Source of the DNA: Zonotrichia leucophrys gambelii
Taxonomy: Eukaryota > Chordata > Aves > Passeriformes > Passerellidae
Direction of reading: 5' to 3'
Length of the DNA: 64,000 nucleotides
Assembly (NCBI RefSeq): GCF_028769735.1
Contig: NC_088173.1
Location: 22,570,038 to 22,634,037, forward strand
A model generated the notes under the pieces. That model was not told the origin of the DNA, made no database searches, and was given only the letters and a program-made list of their open reading frames with translations. Shown here in pieces: positions 25,102 through 39,300 of the stretch (positions are counted from its first letter, which is position 1; every line of letters starts with the position of its first letter). Made by a program: the position numbers and the translations under genes.

Positions 25102-28100
25102 GTTACAACAAATCCTGAAGGCAAAGGATTTCCTAGTAAATGTTGGAAATGTGCAGAAGTCATAACTTCAGAACTTTTGAAAAAGTCATGGTATCAAGTG
25201 AACTTTTCCAGAATTGAAATGTCTTCTGCTCAAACTATGAACTGGGTGGCTGCACAGAATACATAAAACCTTTGTTAGTTGCTGTAATTAAAATAGCTGG
25301 AGTATTACAATTGAAGCATTTGTGTTTAGCAGTCTTTTTCAAAGCTGTTAACAAAAAGCTCGCTGCAGTCTTCTGGCATACACAGAAATGAGGCTATTAT
25401 GTCAGTATGTCAACTTCCCTTTCAATTCTAGATCCTTCCATGGAAAATGCTAGTACTTGCTGAATTCCTTAGCTAACTACAAATAAGAATTCCACTTTCT
25501 AAATACTTATTTTTAATTTTGCTGCTGTAAACAAAGGCAGTCTTTTCAAGTGAACCAATCATTATCATACTCTAGAGAAGGCATTTTGAAATGTAACTGT
25601 ATTGAACGGTGTCAAAATCTTGCATTTGATTAAGAAGAATTATAAAGAGAGATCAGTCAAAGGATCTGCTGTGGGACTGGGTGGTAGATGCTGGAGATGG
25701 GGTTCTGTCTGCCAGACTGCTCTGGGTACAGTGGGAACAGCCCTAGGCAGAGAAGTCCTAGGACAAAGTGAGAAGAACCACCTGTAACCTTAAAATCTAT
25801 AACCACCTGTGGAGAAAGCTCTGTTTTCCCCCATTTCCTCAGTTTGACAGGGTTTTCCAAAACATTAGGGCATTTAGTACCCCTTGCCTTTGTTATGAGA
25901 TGACATTTCTCCCCCATCCAGTTCTCCGTATAACTGAGCAAAGTAGCTACTTCCCCTGCTCTGCTCCTATGAATAGCAGGTTATTTTTGTTAGCCTGAGC
26001 TAACAAAAGTGGAAATAGCATATAATATTAGTAAATATTTTTAGAGCAGGTCAAGTGAGGATCCAGTGACTTTATAAACATTTTTAGTGGTTTCTTATCT
26101 AGATCCACTTCTTGCAGTATGTTTCCTATTTTTCCTCTTTCTTTCTAAAACCCACTTAGACTTTCTGTTGTCTTCTTGATGTAACCTCCAGGTAATCTGT
26201 GGGAAGAAGAGCAAAATAATGGCATTTTTGAGGAATGACTTAAGAGTACCAATTTCAAATTGAAAAAAAAAAATCTTTTGTTTCCTAGGTTTTGGCCATA
26301 ACAAAGAATTCAGTGTATGTGATAAAAATGTTTAATGCTCTCAGAGGGCAACTGAATGCCATCCTTCATTGGCCTTTATCAGGCTTTATCATTGCCCTGG
26401 TTGCAGCATGTGAAAGGAATGATCAGTGCACAAAGCACACTTCAGAGTATCAATTATATCTACGAGAAAATGAAGATGGAGAGAGGAGTAGGAATTTGCC
26501 TAGTAAGTTAAATCCAAATTGAATTGGGTAAGGCAATTTGACATCTGTTCAAGTGAGCCTGGAAGTGAACAAGCCGACCATTTCTCATCCTTCTCCCTCC
26601 CCATCATGCAAGTAACAGATAACTGCAGATAACTGGCTAAATAAAGCACTTTTTTTTTGTTTTTATTCCCTTGTTTGTGCATTTCATTTGCTACATGTCC
26701 TACATTGCTAAATTTACCATAATGATTTTGAAGATCACTTCCACCTAACCAAGGAGACTAGACTTCCCTCACAACCAGAACACATACTAAGGTTGGATTA
26801 CTTTCTTTTTTTTTTTGCCTAAATTTTGCTTAAATTTCCATAATTAAAGATAGACCAAGTCAGAAAAAACACAGAAAATTCAAGGCATTGAATTATTATC
26901 TCTGACATAAAAATTAGAAATAATTTTGCTGAATTAGTTGTAGTTATGACATTTACATAATGTCTCAGATTCTGTAGAAGTCGAAAATTTGGAATAGGAT
27001 TTGTTTTGGTTTAAAACTCCCCTCTTTGACAGGGCTAAATATAAGGAGTGGGACTTTTTCCCTGATAGTTACATAAGAATGTGCCAAAATAGAAGGATAG
27101 AAAAGACAATTCTTGTGTAGGAAAAAATAAACACCAGAAAAATAATTTGAGCAAATTAATATTAATGTCATTTTCAGATCCGTGTTGCATGAAAATGAAA
27201 TTTTTCAAACATCTATCAAAGGTTCACCTTGAAAATACAGATCAGAGACAAATATTATTACTCAGCTCTGTTCTGCTTTCATTGCCACTTTTCTTGTGAA
27301 TGAGCCCATCAGATTGTCTCCTTGGTTTTGATTTTTTTATTAGTTTAATATTTGCTTGAATAGGTGCTCAATTCCCTGATCTGTTTTTATTGGACTCACA
27401 AGAATGCTTCAGAACTCCTGCCAGAAGACGATTACATGGGGAGATGGAAACGTGTTTCTGCTTTATTTGTGCTCCCTCCATTTGATTATCTGGGACCCTG
27501 TATCTAAAGAATAAGCAATATAGAGTGGTATAATGCCATTTAAAATAAAAATGGTGGCCAGTATTCATATTCACTATTGGAAGTATGAAACTGTTTCTTT
27601 GTGGGCTGAAAAAAATCCCTTATCTACTACCTTAAGTGTACCATTATGGGCCACAGTGCATCTTGGTATTAAAACTGTGTGGTTCAGTCACAGCCATGAA
27701 AAGTTTTGAGTAGAATCCCTTTTGCCTTTGTTGCCTGTGTCATTTCTTGGGCATTCACCTTTCCACACCAGTGACTTGTCCCTGCTCCATAATGCTCCTT
27801 TTCTTCTCCAGGAAAGCTGCTGAGCATGGGAGATTCTTTTCTGGTGGTCTCTGGATCCATGTACAGCTGCAGACACCCTATGAGAGCTGGAAGGATTCCT
27901 CCTGTATTAAACACTCTGGAATTCAGGTCTCGTGCAGCATAGGACTCTGGTCTAGTCACTGCTGTGTGTCACCATCCTCACCACAAGATTAAGGCATTTG
28001 TGACTTAAGCTTTCAGCTTATTTTTCAACATTTATTAAGGTTTGGTAGCCATTTTTGCCCTCTATATTTCTACATTCAAATTGCTGATTTAAGGAAAAAC

Positions 28101-30651
28101 ATAGCAATCTACAGCATTTGAAAATAACTGCTATGTGTGCTGCTAATTGTACCAGAATCAGACCGGGGTAAGTACTCAGTATATTGAATAATTCTGAAAA
28201 GGTGTTAAAAATGTCATATAAAATATCTGCACATCTCTGACCCTGACACTGTTATTGCAGATAAAGTTTTGGGACTGAAAATCCATTACAGCCATGCTGA
28301 ATAATCTTGCAAGAGGGCTGTCTTAGGCTGGTTCCATCTTGATTTTTTCTGATGTGTATATTAACAGAACTTTTTTTTTCTACACTGTCAGGGATTATGT
28401 GTAAGACTTTTGCAGGTTCAAACCTACAGGTACAAACTTAATTCCTTCACTCAGGGTTGAGTCAAGCATACAAATGCAAGGTTTGTGATCAGAGCAAACA
28501 TAAGACAGAAAAGTTTTATTAGTTTCCTAATCTAACACGTTAAGGTTCCAGTTGGTGAATAAGTTCAGCTTTGAGTGATGTTCCTGAAGTGGATGTCTAT
28601 AGGAAGATGCCAAATTGAGAACCTCTGAGATATTGAGCTAGTTTAGCAATGATTTCATAAATGTCAAAGTGGGAAGGCAGCAACCCAGTCAGCAGGGCAG
28701 AGAGCCAACAGGGCAGAACAGAAAACAATGCAAAACTTGTGACTTGTAACTTGTCACCCCTGAGTACCCTCTCCAGATAGACATTTTCCCCTTTCAAATG
28801 TCTGCATCGAATCTAGGAATTCTTTTGGTGATTTTTCTTCTACCAAAATGTATAATGGCTTGTGGTGTTGACAACTCCAGTCAAAACTGCATTTAAAAGA
28901 AAAATATGAACAACTCTTCATGCACAGGTCACATTCTGTGTGTAAAAGTATGGAGCATTAGGTAAAGTTCAAAATGCAAATGTGTTTCACAAGTCAAACT
29001 TCTCTGTGTGGCTGGATGCATCTGTTATGAATAAGAGGCTTCATAATTCATTGAAGATGGGAAAAAAACCCTGAACATTCTCAGTTCTCTCAGAAAATGC
29101 ATTTAGTCTCTTAGCATTTAGTTAATGATATAAATTTTCAAAATTCTATGTCTTTATTGCTGAATTGATACATACAAATATGTACAGTGTTGTGTGGTGA
29201 TGTGGCTGTCAAATCTCTGTGTAACTCCTGACATTTGAAATTGATAAAAAAATTTGAACAAGAGGGAGGGATAATAATGAGACAAAATATTACAGAATTG
29301 ACACAGAGGAGTGTTTCTGGCTGTCATTTTCTTATACCTTTTATTTTTAAGAAGTGGAAAAAAAATTTCAACAAAAAGCCTGTCAACAGAAGGAGTTGGA
29401 CAAGTCAGACAAATGGTGAGGGCCACAGAGGATACACAAAATTTCCACTTGTTGCTTTTGCTTTGAGATATTCTGCAGAATATTTCACAGACATGGCCTG
29501 TGAAAAAGCTCTGGCCTTTCTGCAGGGCATTGGGCAGTATATCCATTCAGGCTGCTGACAGCACTTCTGGGGCCACACAAGTCATGTGTCCATTTAGTGA
29601 AAACAAACTTATATAAAAATGGGAATTTTGTCTTCCTGCTTTTTCATTAATTCATTCAATGAGTGTTAGAGAAATCAACCATCTCTTTCTAAATGAACTG
29701 CATTTCATTCACTCATCCCATAACTGGGCAGAAGAATAAAGCCATGACATTTTTGGTTAAATTATGACATGCTGTAGAATTAAAAAACAATAACTCTACC
29801 TTGTGAGAGTCTGTTTATCCTGAGATATTATGGATGTTGTAAAATATTACTGAAATAAAAATCCTGGATGGGATTCCTTGCTGAAACTGGTTTCTAAACA
29901 TGAACTGATCTTTTCTTTTTGTATGTAGCTCGTTTAAAGAAAAAACAGACAAAGAGGGAAACATTTGGAAAAGTTCATTGCACCAAATACTGGCCTAAGA
30001 GATATTGGTACATTTTATTATAACAATTCTGTGCATACAACCCACAGATTAGGCTTCAAAAGTTGCTAGCAATCATGTTTTTTTTAGGCAACGAAACATC
30101 AAGATAGAGATATTACCTGGATGCATTTATCCAGGCTCAATTGTTCATATGCTGTGCAGGACTCCAGTCTCATGAGACCTAAAAGTCTTGTTGGTCCCAT
30201 CAGTGCTGTCAAGAGATTTGGAAAAAGAAATTCTCAGAGCTTGGTGACAGTGGAAGTTCTCTAGCTGCTGACAGTAAACTGTCAAGACTGAACACCATTC
30301 AAAAGATGCAAACATTGGAAAATACTTTACAACAGCTTCAAAATAAAACTTTTTTGTGTACTCTTTTTAGAGAAACGTGAAAATACAGAAAATTGCAAGG
30401 TGGCCTCTAAAGAAATAATCAAAGCATACCAGTGTTGTCTACAGGTAATATACAGGAAATTTTGAAGTACATGTTTTTGTTTCCCAAAATTCCTTAAACT
30501 ACCTGATACATCTTGTTTGAGACTGAGATTTATGTAATGCCAATAATGTGCAAGTTTACCTCAGCTGAAGAAACAAAAATTGGCAGCTAAAGGTGTTTTG
30601 CTCTGTAGCCACAGGTGCCTCTAATCAAAGATGTATCAAAATGTTTTTCAG

Positions 30652-30769
30652 CTTCCTGAGTGCACAACAGAATGGAAACATCTATTATTCTGAAGACAGC
30701 AGTGAAGGTACGGTAGCAGCATTTGATAAATTTGGGCAGAGAACTACAACATATTGTTTGAATTGTCAA
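30652..30769 (+). CDS. Weak candidate internal exon, protein not identified
   Basis: A T-rich acceptor (ATGTTTTTCAG, AG at 30650-30651) precedes 118 bp that are open in one frame and end at a CAA/GTGAGA donor (30770). The exon would enter in phase 2 and leave in phase 0. The encoded 39 residues look protein-like, with segments NGNIYYSEDSSEG and FDKFGQRTTTYCLNCQ, but match no family I know. The frame stays open past the donor to 30817, so the donor is not required by a stop. Its phase-0 exit fits the phase-0 entry of the candidate exon at 51381-51462, 20 kb downstream; that agreement has a one-in-three chance of being accidental. A random open frame is a serious alternative. Confidence 0.22.
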
Positions 30770-31462
30770 GTGAGAGCTCTTGGACACCAATTATTTTACA
30801 AAGGAATGGAAAATTAAAATGACTGCCTGTCCCTAATAATGAGCTGAATTTTGAATTTTCTGTGTTGAGTAATACAGCAATAAGATATTAAGGATTATGA
30901 ACTAAAATTTCCACCTCAAAGAGACACAGAATGCTGGCACTGTGATTGTATTAAATTTGAACTCAGATACTGAGTATTTGTAGACTTCTTCCCATTACAG
31001 ATTTTTACATCAAAAATCATTTTTGTGAAAACTGTACTTAGAAAGAGACAACTGATTTTTGACATTTTGATCATGATAGAAAAAAGAGTTTCTAGATCTT
31101 GAACATAAGAATACAGAGGTGACTATTAGCTTTAATAAAATACAGCCATGTGGTTTCCATTATTAGAGTGAAAGAGCCATTAATCTTAAATTTATGTTCT
31201 GCAGTGTTTGCAAAATAGATAAGAAGGGAGCTTTATCATATCTCTTCATAGGAATTTGGTGAGGTTACATTCCTCAGCAGTGTCTGGGAACTGGCAGAAA
31301 TCAGGCACGTGGTCAGTGTCAGGTCTGATGTTAATCAGGCCTTTGATCAAAGCACTGTTACTGCAGAGCAAAACTCTGTCAGTTCTAGACCAGTAGATCT
31401 GCTTGGAAAGTGAGCAGGAGGCCAATGTTACAAAACCAATAATTAATCACAACTTGCAAGGA

Positions 31463-31477
31463 TTTTTTTTTTTTTTT
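31463..31477 (-). repeat. Poly(T) run, 15 nt
   Basis: An uninterrupted T run. No retroposed sequence is recognisable next to it. Confidence 0.9.
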
Positions 31478-33854
31478 GAGGCATATTCAAACAGTTAGTA
31501 AATTAATTTGGACCACTTATGGTTGGTAACTACTGCCCTAATTATGAGCACCACTGCAGCATTTCCTAGTTTTGTGTGGCTGGCAAGGTGAGGAAGAGGA
31601 AGGAGGCATTGTCCAGTACAAACATCCATAAAAAAATCAGAGCCACACATGAACACACATTCTGACTTTTCCATTTCATTACTACTGTTCAATGATCACC
31701 GGTCTTTTAAGAGACACTGGGAAAACACTATGAAAGCAGTTCAGACTATAGAAATAGACACCTGTGAAAGACAATATAGAAATTTAATATGAAATTGAAC
31801 ATTCACTTCTCTGTTGCGTTGACTGCCATCCACATAACAGAGCTGCTTAAGATTCTACCCGTTTTGGGAAGAAGAATTTTAAAAAAGATGAGTTTTCTTT
31901 AGGAAAAAGTACACAGACAAGCAAAAGGTGTATTTTTGTCTCATTGTTATTTATAATCATCCATGACATGAGTATTCAAAATAATAGAAATGTTCTTTTC
32001 CCTTCAGCAAGCACATAAGAGCTTCAAGAAATTTCCTCCATTTGCCATTGTCAGGCTCAGTGGGAGTCTGAGTTGCTGAGCAACCATTTTTCTCATTTGA
32101 TGTAATTTATCTTTTGACTAATAGAAAGCACTACTGATGGATTGACCAGAGAAGAAAAAGCAAAAGAACAGAAACTAGATACTGAATTGAGCATCTATAA
32201 CATGAAACAATTTTGACATATAAGTAATGAAAATTAATAAGTAAAAATAACGCCATCTTATGAATTTTATATTTAAAGCTTACCTGCATTTGAAAACAGT
32301 GTCTTGTTCCATCAGTGTGCTTAGGAAGGTTTCATAATAGTGCCTCGTCAGGTCAGAACACTGCCTGACAAACAAACAATAATGAGGAAAATCATATAGG
32401 CATTTACATATGTTGAACTTGCATAAAAGTTGTTAGTAAATGTGGAATATTATTGATATTTACAAATTATATAAAAATGCCTTTAGAAGCCTCTTCAACA
32501 CCTGCTAAGGCACCCTTGAGGAGAGGAATGGGGAAACTGTGATGCTGTGTGATCATTGCTATAGATCAATTCCAGGTATTTACAGGGGCAAGGTGAGCAT
32601 TTGGCCAGAGAAATTAGCTGTTGTGGTCCTCCTGACTGCTCTGCTTTTTTAAAGTAATGGGAAATTATGAGGCTGGAGGATCCTGGATTTTGCAGTGTTT
32701 GCATTCTGATGGATAACCTTCTCATCCAAGGAATTCACAAAAGCAATGACTTTGCAAAAAGGGAAAAACTATTTTGTTTTAAATTATTTAAAACAACATA
32801 AATTTATACAGCTGCCAACAGTTTGCTATATTTCTGTCAGCCAGTTCCCAGGGTGTGGCACAGCCTTAATACAGAGCACAGATTTCATATCTCAGCTCTG
32901 TGGGCTGATGTAACCCCTTTGGGCATGCAAAAGGGAGAGAAGATTTAGTTTTGCAAGATCCCAAGACTATTTGTGCTTAGTTGCTGATTCATGGTTGTTG
33001 TCACACAACTTAATCATTGACTGTGAGCGATGACTGGGAAGGCAAATTTGGAAATAAAAATTTACTTGTGGAAACGCAGAATCAGCTTCTAAAGAAGGTA
33101 TTCTGGTGTGATGGTGGCAATTTAATCTTTCATTGTACTCGGTGGTGGCCAGAATGACAAGACACAAACAGTCACATATGGCAGGCAATTTACAAACTAA
33201 CTGTGGTAATTCCTAGGTTGTTGTAGTGGCTTGATAAATGCTTCTGTCCTTTACTGTTCATACTGTGTGTGTTTGTACAGAAATTGTTAATAATCACTGA
33301 TCAGCCATCTGAAGAGATGTTCTGGATTTGTAATAGGGTTGTCATTCAATCTAAATTAGTTTAATTTGTATTTCTGGTGGCAATCCATCAATTTGCATTA
33401 ATTTCCTCTGAGGGCAAGGGAATTTTCAATCAGTTTCAGTTTTTAAAAACTTTCTTCTTGCTTGCACATAAAAGAACTTCAGGTGGTTTGGTTTTGTTTG
33501 TTTATTAAAATAAACACAAACCATTTTGGATAAAAATTTTGCATGTAGAGAATTTTGATTTCTGGGGAGTGTAAATTACCAGAATAAGAGAACCATCTCT
33601 TAGTAAGCAGGACTGTTCCATGAGCTCTATTGACTTGGATTTTTTACTGTGAACAGGGGCTGAGACTAAGAAGTCATCAAATACTTTTTTTTCTCTGAAA
33701 AATGGATTAAGATATTTGATTATTTTGTTATCCATATTTATCAGATGAATTTGGCTATTAGAAGCCAGGCTTCAGGACAGACATGAATGTTGCTGAAAAG
33801 GATGAAAAATATTTTTTCATATTTGTGTTTCAGGATATCTTTAGCAGTTGTTAC

Positions 33855-33893
33855 TTGGATAACTTGTGCTAAGTCAATTGGATAACTTGTGCT
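33855..33893. repeat. Two copies of a 16-bp direct repeat
   Basis: TTGGATAACTTGTGCT occurs at 33855-33870 and again at 33878-33893, with 7 bp between the copies. Confidence 0.9.
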
Positions 33894-36320
33894 GTATTTA
33901 TTATCACTGAGGATTTAATTTTGAAACTGTTGTATGGAATTTGAGCAGCATGGATTCAATTTTAATTTTTACTTGCCAAGGTAGTACGCAGGAATAGAAA
34001 TCAGCTTGTCATATAAAACTGTGGGCAAACCCACTTAGCCAACAAATAGTAATTATTAAGAAAGCAAAGACTTTTTACTCCTGTCACCTCTGGTGACACT
34101 TAGAGAACCATTTTTTTCATGGAGTTAAGTCTGTGGGCTAAAGAGGAAAAATGCTGAACTTCTCTAATAACTAAAAATATCATGTCCTTAACATATACAA
34201 AAATACCATGACACTGAAGAGAATGCTCAGCTTAAGGACAAGGAAACCATATTCATCATCCATATCCCTCCTGAGGAAGCTCTGCTATAATTGCAGCTCA
34301 CACTAGAGTCAAGCCCAAAATAGTACCAACAATGGAAGTGGACACCAGTGTCACTTTTTCCCTGAGCACACAAAGGATCTGAATGCCACATAAAGCAGGG
34401 CACTGAAAATGTAAACTACAACCATGGGATTTTGTGAGCTTTCATCTATTCTTGTTCTGCTCTTGGCAAAGCTTTAAAGAAAGTTAACTTATATCTGCAT
34501 TTAACTGTGGGTAAATAGGAAAAATGTGCAGTGATGTTGATAGCATAATTTGGAATTAATTAAACTGCATCTTATCAGTAAAATACCCTTGTTTTTTGCT
34601 TATTTTGGAGTTGCAAAGGTACAGGGACTTCCTGCTGGTGCTTTAATATTTTCCAATAGCCAGTATGAAGTCCTGTTTGAAAAGGGTTAAACACTGCTAA
34701 AGTGTTGTACGTGCACATTTCTATCATCATGCATTGCAGTATCTATTCCCTGTACAGAATCCAGAGATAAGGAAGTGAAGCTTTAAAGGAATATGTGATG
34801 TGATCCACAGGAATTTAATGGTCAAAAGCACTTCTCAGATCATCCTTTCTTGGGGCAGCAAAGCTACAAACAGCCCCAGAGAGTTCTCAAACATGTTGTT
34901 TTCAGCTCCTTCACTGGATGTGTTCTTACAGCTGCCCTGGGAGCAAATTGTAGCCTACAATTCACCAAACTATTCTCTTTATTCTCCAAATATTACTGTG
35001 CTAAAAATTATTGGTACCCCATTGATGCCAGTGAATGAACCTGAAATTTCCAGGGCACTTGAAAGAATATTTTCTTTCTGATGTAGGCTGTCAGGTCTTG
35101 GAAAACAGGGATAATACTGAAGAGACATGAGGAACTGAGTGTTATGGAAGTTATCTGTGAGTCAGTTCAGGTTTTCATTCATCCTTTGGCCTTATCTCAA
35201 ATATACTTTGTTGTCAGCAAGAGAGCAGAAGGGTACTGAGATTAGGAATATTCCACTTAGATGGAAATTTGTTGTGTGTGTGGTTCCCACTAAGCAAACA
35301 CCAATAGGCTGGAGAAAGCACAAGTGCATTGCTGAGAATTAATCTGAATTGGGTCACAAAAAAGAATTTTTGACATCTAAAGCTGAACTGATGTTTTATG
35401 CTGAATGATGAAAGTTGGAGAACTATAAAGGAACTTGTGTTTTACTAAAATCTATGCTGCCCAAGAAAACAATAGGTTGTCAAAATGCTCATGTAGATGT
35501 AAACCATGCTTTTACTGGATAGAATCAAACAATAAAAAGGTCTCCAAGCAGAAATCACACTTTTGATAATAAATGTAACTTCCCAAGAAAGATTCATTTA
35601 AGAATATTAATAACTGAAACCCTCTTCTAATTATAGAATACTCCTCTAATAAGTCAGTTACTTTGAAAATCATAAATATGGCCATCTGATATAAATTTAC
35701 TCATGTATATTTTAAAAGCTGTTGTGAAAGCAGGCAACGCTAAAGGAGAAATCTCTTTCAAATTCTTTCTAAAGAATAATATTTTCATTTAAATAAAAAG
35801 GAAAAAGGCTTTGTTTTGAATTTTGAATATGTTCCTTTTTCACACTGAAAAGTTAGGGTCTGGCCAGCATGGGAATCACCTACAGAAATGCTTGCTTAAA
35901 AATGCTGTTACCAATATAAAAATATTTCAAAAGGAATACATTTTATGAACTGTTTCAAATTCATGTAAAGTTTGGGCTTTCATTAAGTCTGTAGGGCAGA
36001 AAACATTGTAGTCAATAAGCCTCAGCTTGTGTCATTCTCTATTATCCAATAAGAGTAGACAGTAGCTTTAAAATAGTAGAAAATAAATATATAACTAGGC
36101 AATGCATTTCTTAGCTGTTTGAGGCCTTCTTGCACATTTCCATGACACAATGTCTGCAAGTACAATGGCATAATGCCCACTGGGGAAAAGACTGGAATGC
36201 TATTTGTTCCCAAAACTGCATTTCCTTGTAAGGGAAAAAGCTCTAACTTGGCAAACAGTTTCCAACCTTTCACTGCATTTTCAGATAAAATCAGGGTTGT
36301 CTTAATTTTTTTTTAATTCC

Positions 36321-36339
36321 TTTTTTTTTTTTTTTTTTT
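36321..36339 (-). repeat. Poly(T) run, 19 nt
   Basis: An uninterrupted T run preceded by a second, shorter T run at about 36306-36314. No source element is recognisable. Confidence 0.9.
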
Positions 36340-39300
36340 ATGTCAGAAGATTAGGGAAGGAGAAGTAAATGTCATTCTGTGTCTGGTAATACTGAACACC
36401 AAGGAGATTCTTCCTTTCACAAATCTGAAAAAGTTCATGCCTAATGGTTAATAAACAAGCCATGTCAAGAGTTATTTCTTAATTTATATAAATAGTTACA
36501 TATTTAAAGCTAACAATTACTTCAAGGCCTCCTAATAAAATGCTTCCTGAAGCTGCATTAGTACAGTGTAAGGCAGAGTTTCAATGATAAGAGAAAGCAT
36601 AGAGTCGGCTGCTGGGTGCTGCTCTATAAATGTTTACAGGATAATAAACACCAGGCTTAATTGCATCGTCTGACAAAATATTTATTAAATTCACTGCAGC
36701 TGACTGCTATTGCTTCCAGCAATTCCAGAAATGGCCTTGTAGGAAAGAGCTGAAAAATTTTATACTACGTTGATGGATACTGCCTCTGAATTTAGATCCC
36801 AAGTAACTGTTAAAGCATTTGTTAAATGCTTGACATTATACTCCTTGCAGGAGCTATGCCCAAGGCCTAGGAGAAAGCCAGAACATAACTTGAAGCATCA
36901 TCTAGTTGGTTGGTAGGTTAGGATTTTCAGTAATGTTACTTGAGCAAAAAAGAATTTAGCTAGACTTCTTTTAAAACAGCCTCCTCCTTTTCATAACTCC
37001 TCTTTTTATGGCAAAGGGAAGATTTTAGAGACGGATAAAATTCCAGTGAAGAGGAAAGAAAAACGATGGAAAATGGTTCATGTTTTAAGAGAACCAGCAG
37101 GTCAAACAAACAGAGGCAGAGGGAGATTAACCCAAGGTAGCAGTGCAAAGAAGCAAACTGAAAATAAATTAAAAAATATTATTCGAAGGCTGGAAAACAA
37201 ATTTAGGAGAAAGGGTTCTGAACATTAATTAAAGTCTCAGCTGTCAGAGACATGGACTGTGATATTCCTGTGAGGCAAGAAAATACTCCATTGGGCTCAC
37301 ACCTCACCTCCTGCCTCAAATGTTGCTCTTGCTGTACACCCTTTCCTCCTGTGCAGGCATGCAATATCTTCACACTTTCTAAGTCAGCTAAATTGTGTCC
37401 ATTTTTCATGAAAAGAAGACATAAGACAAATGACTGAGATGAAATAAGAATCAGCCAGACACAGAAGGCTGTAGAAAGCTGGTACTTCCTTAGATTTACA
37501 TGTCATCATTGTCAAATCTGGCCTGAGTCCTCTCCTGGGTACATCTTGGGCAGTGTAGTGCTGCTGTAGGCTGCAGAGGGTCTGTGTTCTACACCTAAAG
37601 TCACTCTGTACGGATTTCAAAGGTTCCTGTGGAAATTAGAAGCTTGCATGATCTTTCAGTGTTCCTTCAACATCTGCTAGTACACTACCACACAGAATCC
37701 ATCCTCATGAAGCAAATAGAAAGTTCCCAATTTCACAGAATTCACAGAATTCTCAAACATCTCAAGGTCTTCAAATTCTCCGTCCTATACCTTACATGTC
37801 CTTAGTTTACAGCCACATGATGTAAAAATAACCCTTGAAAAGTTTGCCTAATAAATGGGTTCAGTGAACGAACACCTTACAAAGGGGCATACAAAACCTT
37901 TATTTTCCGTTTTTTCCTAATAAAGGAAAAACAAATCTTTAGGAAACATCTGGCTTCCCAGAATCTGTAGGAAGTCCATGGTTAACTCCCTCTACACAGC
38001 ATAAGAGGTATTTGTTAGCTTGAATAGCAGTATTTTAATAAAGCAGTAGACATCATCCTGCTTAGGGAAATTGCATTGGCAGATAAGACACTAATGAAAA
38101 ATGGACATGTTTACTCAGTGGGCCTGAAGCTGCTGCAGATGGGAAAATAGGGTGTTAAATAAGGGTGATGACACTGAGTTAAATAAGTGAGCTGATACTG
38201 AGTATAGTACAGCTAAACTCCAACACAACATATAGCCCAAGCTACCTCCTCTGTTTACAGCTAAGCCTTTGCATAGGCAACGTCCAAACTCAGCCATATG
38301 TAATTATATATAATTAAATCATAATGAAGTACAGGTAGCATGGGGGAGAAGGGATGGGATGCTGAAAAAGGCCATTTTCAGATTTTCATCCAGAAAGCAA
38401 CACCCACAAAACTCTCACTTTAAATTTTATTTCAGAAGCTTGAGAAAAACTCAGACTCTTTGGCAGGACAGTCTTTTTAACAGCTGAACCAGGGAAGAAG
38501 TTCCAAAAGGCATTTCACTTCTGGAAGGCTACCTACAGCTCATTGGTTCCAGCCAGACTTCAGAAAGAAAGTGGTTTTAAGATGTTTGCTGCCATCTAGT
38601 GCCTTTATTTCTGTTTCCAACCCTTGGAAAAATGGCTGGCATCATTCACATAAAACATCAGAGGATAAAGTGGGTATCAATATACTATTCTTTGGCTGCC
38701 ACTGCAGAGAAACACAAACTAAGTGCTGATTTCCATAATTCAGGGCTTGCTTGGTGTAGAATCAGGATGGAAGGTCGTTTGAAGTGGTAACAAGAAGGCC
38801 CTGTTAATGAGTCTTGGTTTATTTCAGTACAGTAACAAGAAATATAATTTTATGTGCACTGGAAAGGGATATTAGAACTTATGGTTCAATTTCAATTTTT
38901 AATATGGTTATGGGGAAAAAAACTCCTATAAACAAACACTTAAAACCACTGCCTATCAGCTGAATTGTTATTTTGGTCATAAACAGTTTTCCCTGTGTTC
39001 CCCTGGTTCAGTATTTGGCAGCTACAAATTCTTTTCTGAATACGTATCAAATGTAGCACATTTCTGGGGAGTGAAAACACTCAAGTGTGTGGAAGAGAAC
39101 ACTTTCAAACTCTGGACATATATTTGTTTTGGGTCTCTGCTTCAGAGGATGCAGTTGAGACATTTAGTGAAATGACACAAAACCACTGGTTTTGTTAGGT
39201 GAAAGAAGTACATCTGGCCTTATTTTTAGGAGTATTAGGCTGTCTTTGCATATATGAGTCCAGTGAATATTATTTTACAGTTACTGCAACAGTAAAAATT

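Larger units (their letters stand above)
20271..30651. other. Non-coding DNA, no gene supported
   Basis: This is AT-rich sequence without a recognisable gene. It holds the AT-only inverted repeat at 23293-23341 and a 14-bp tandem duplication at 25074-25101. At 29154-29558 both strands are open for more than 100 codons without any recognisable domain. Confidence 0.6.

Noticed and set aside
37736..37756. TTCACAGAA repeated, resembling a CR1 3' tail on the minus strand
   Set aside because: The adjoining sequence shows none of the CR1 3' UTR or reverse-transcriptase words.
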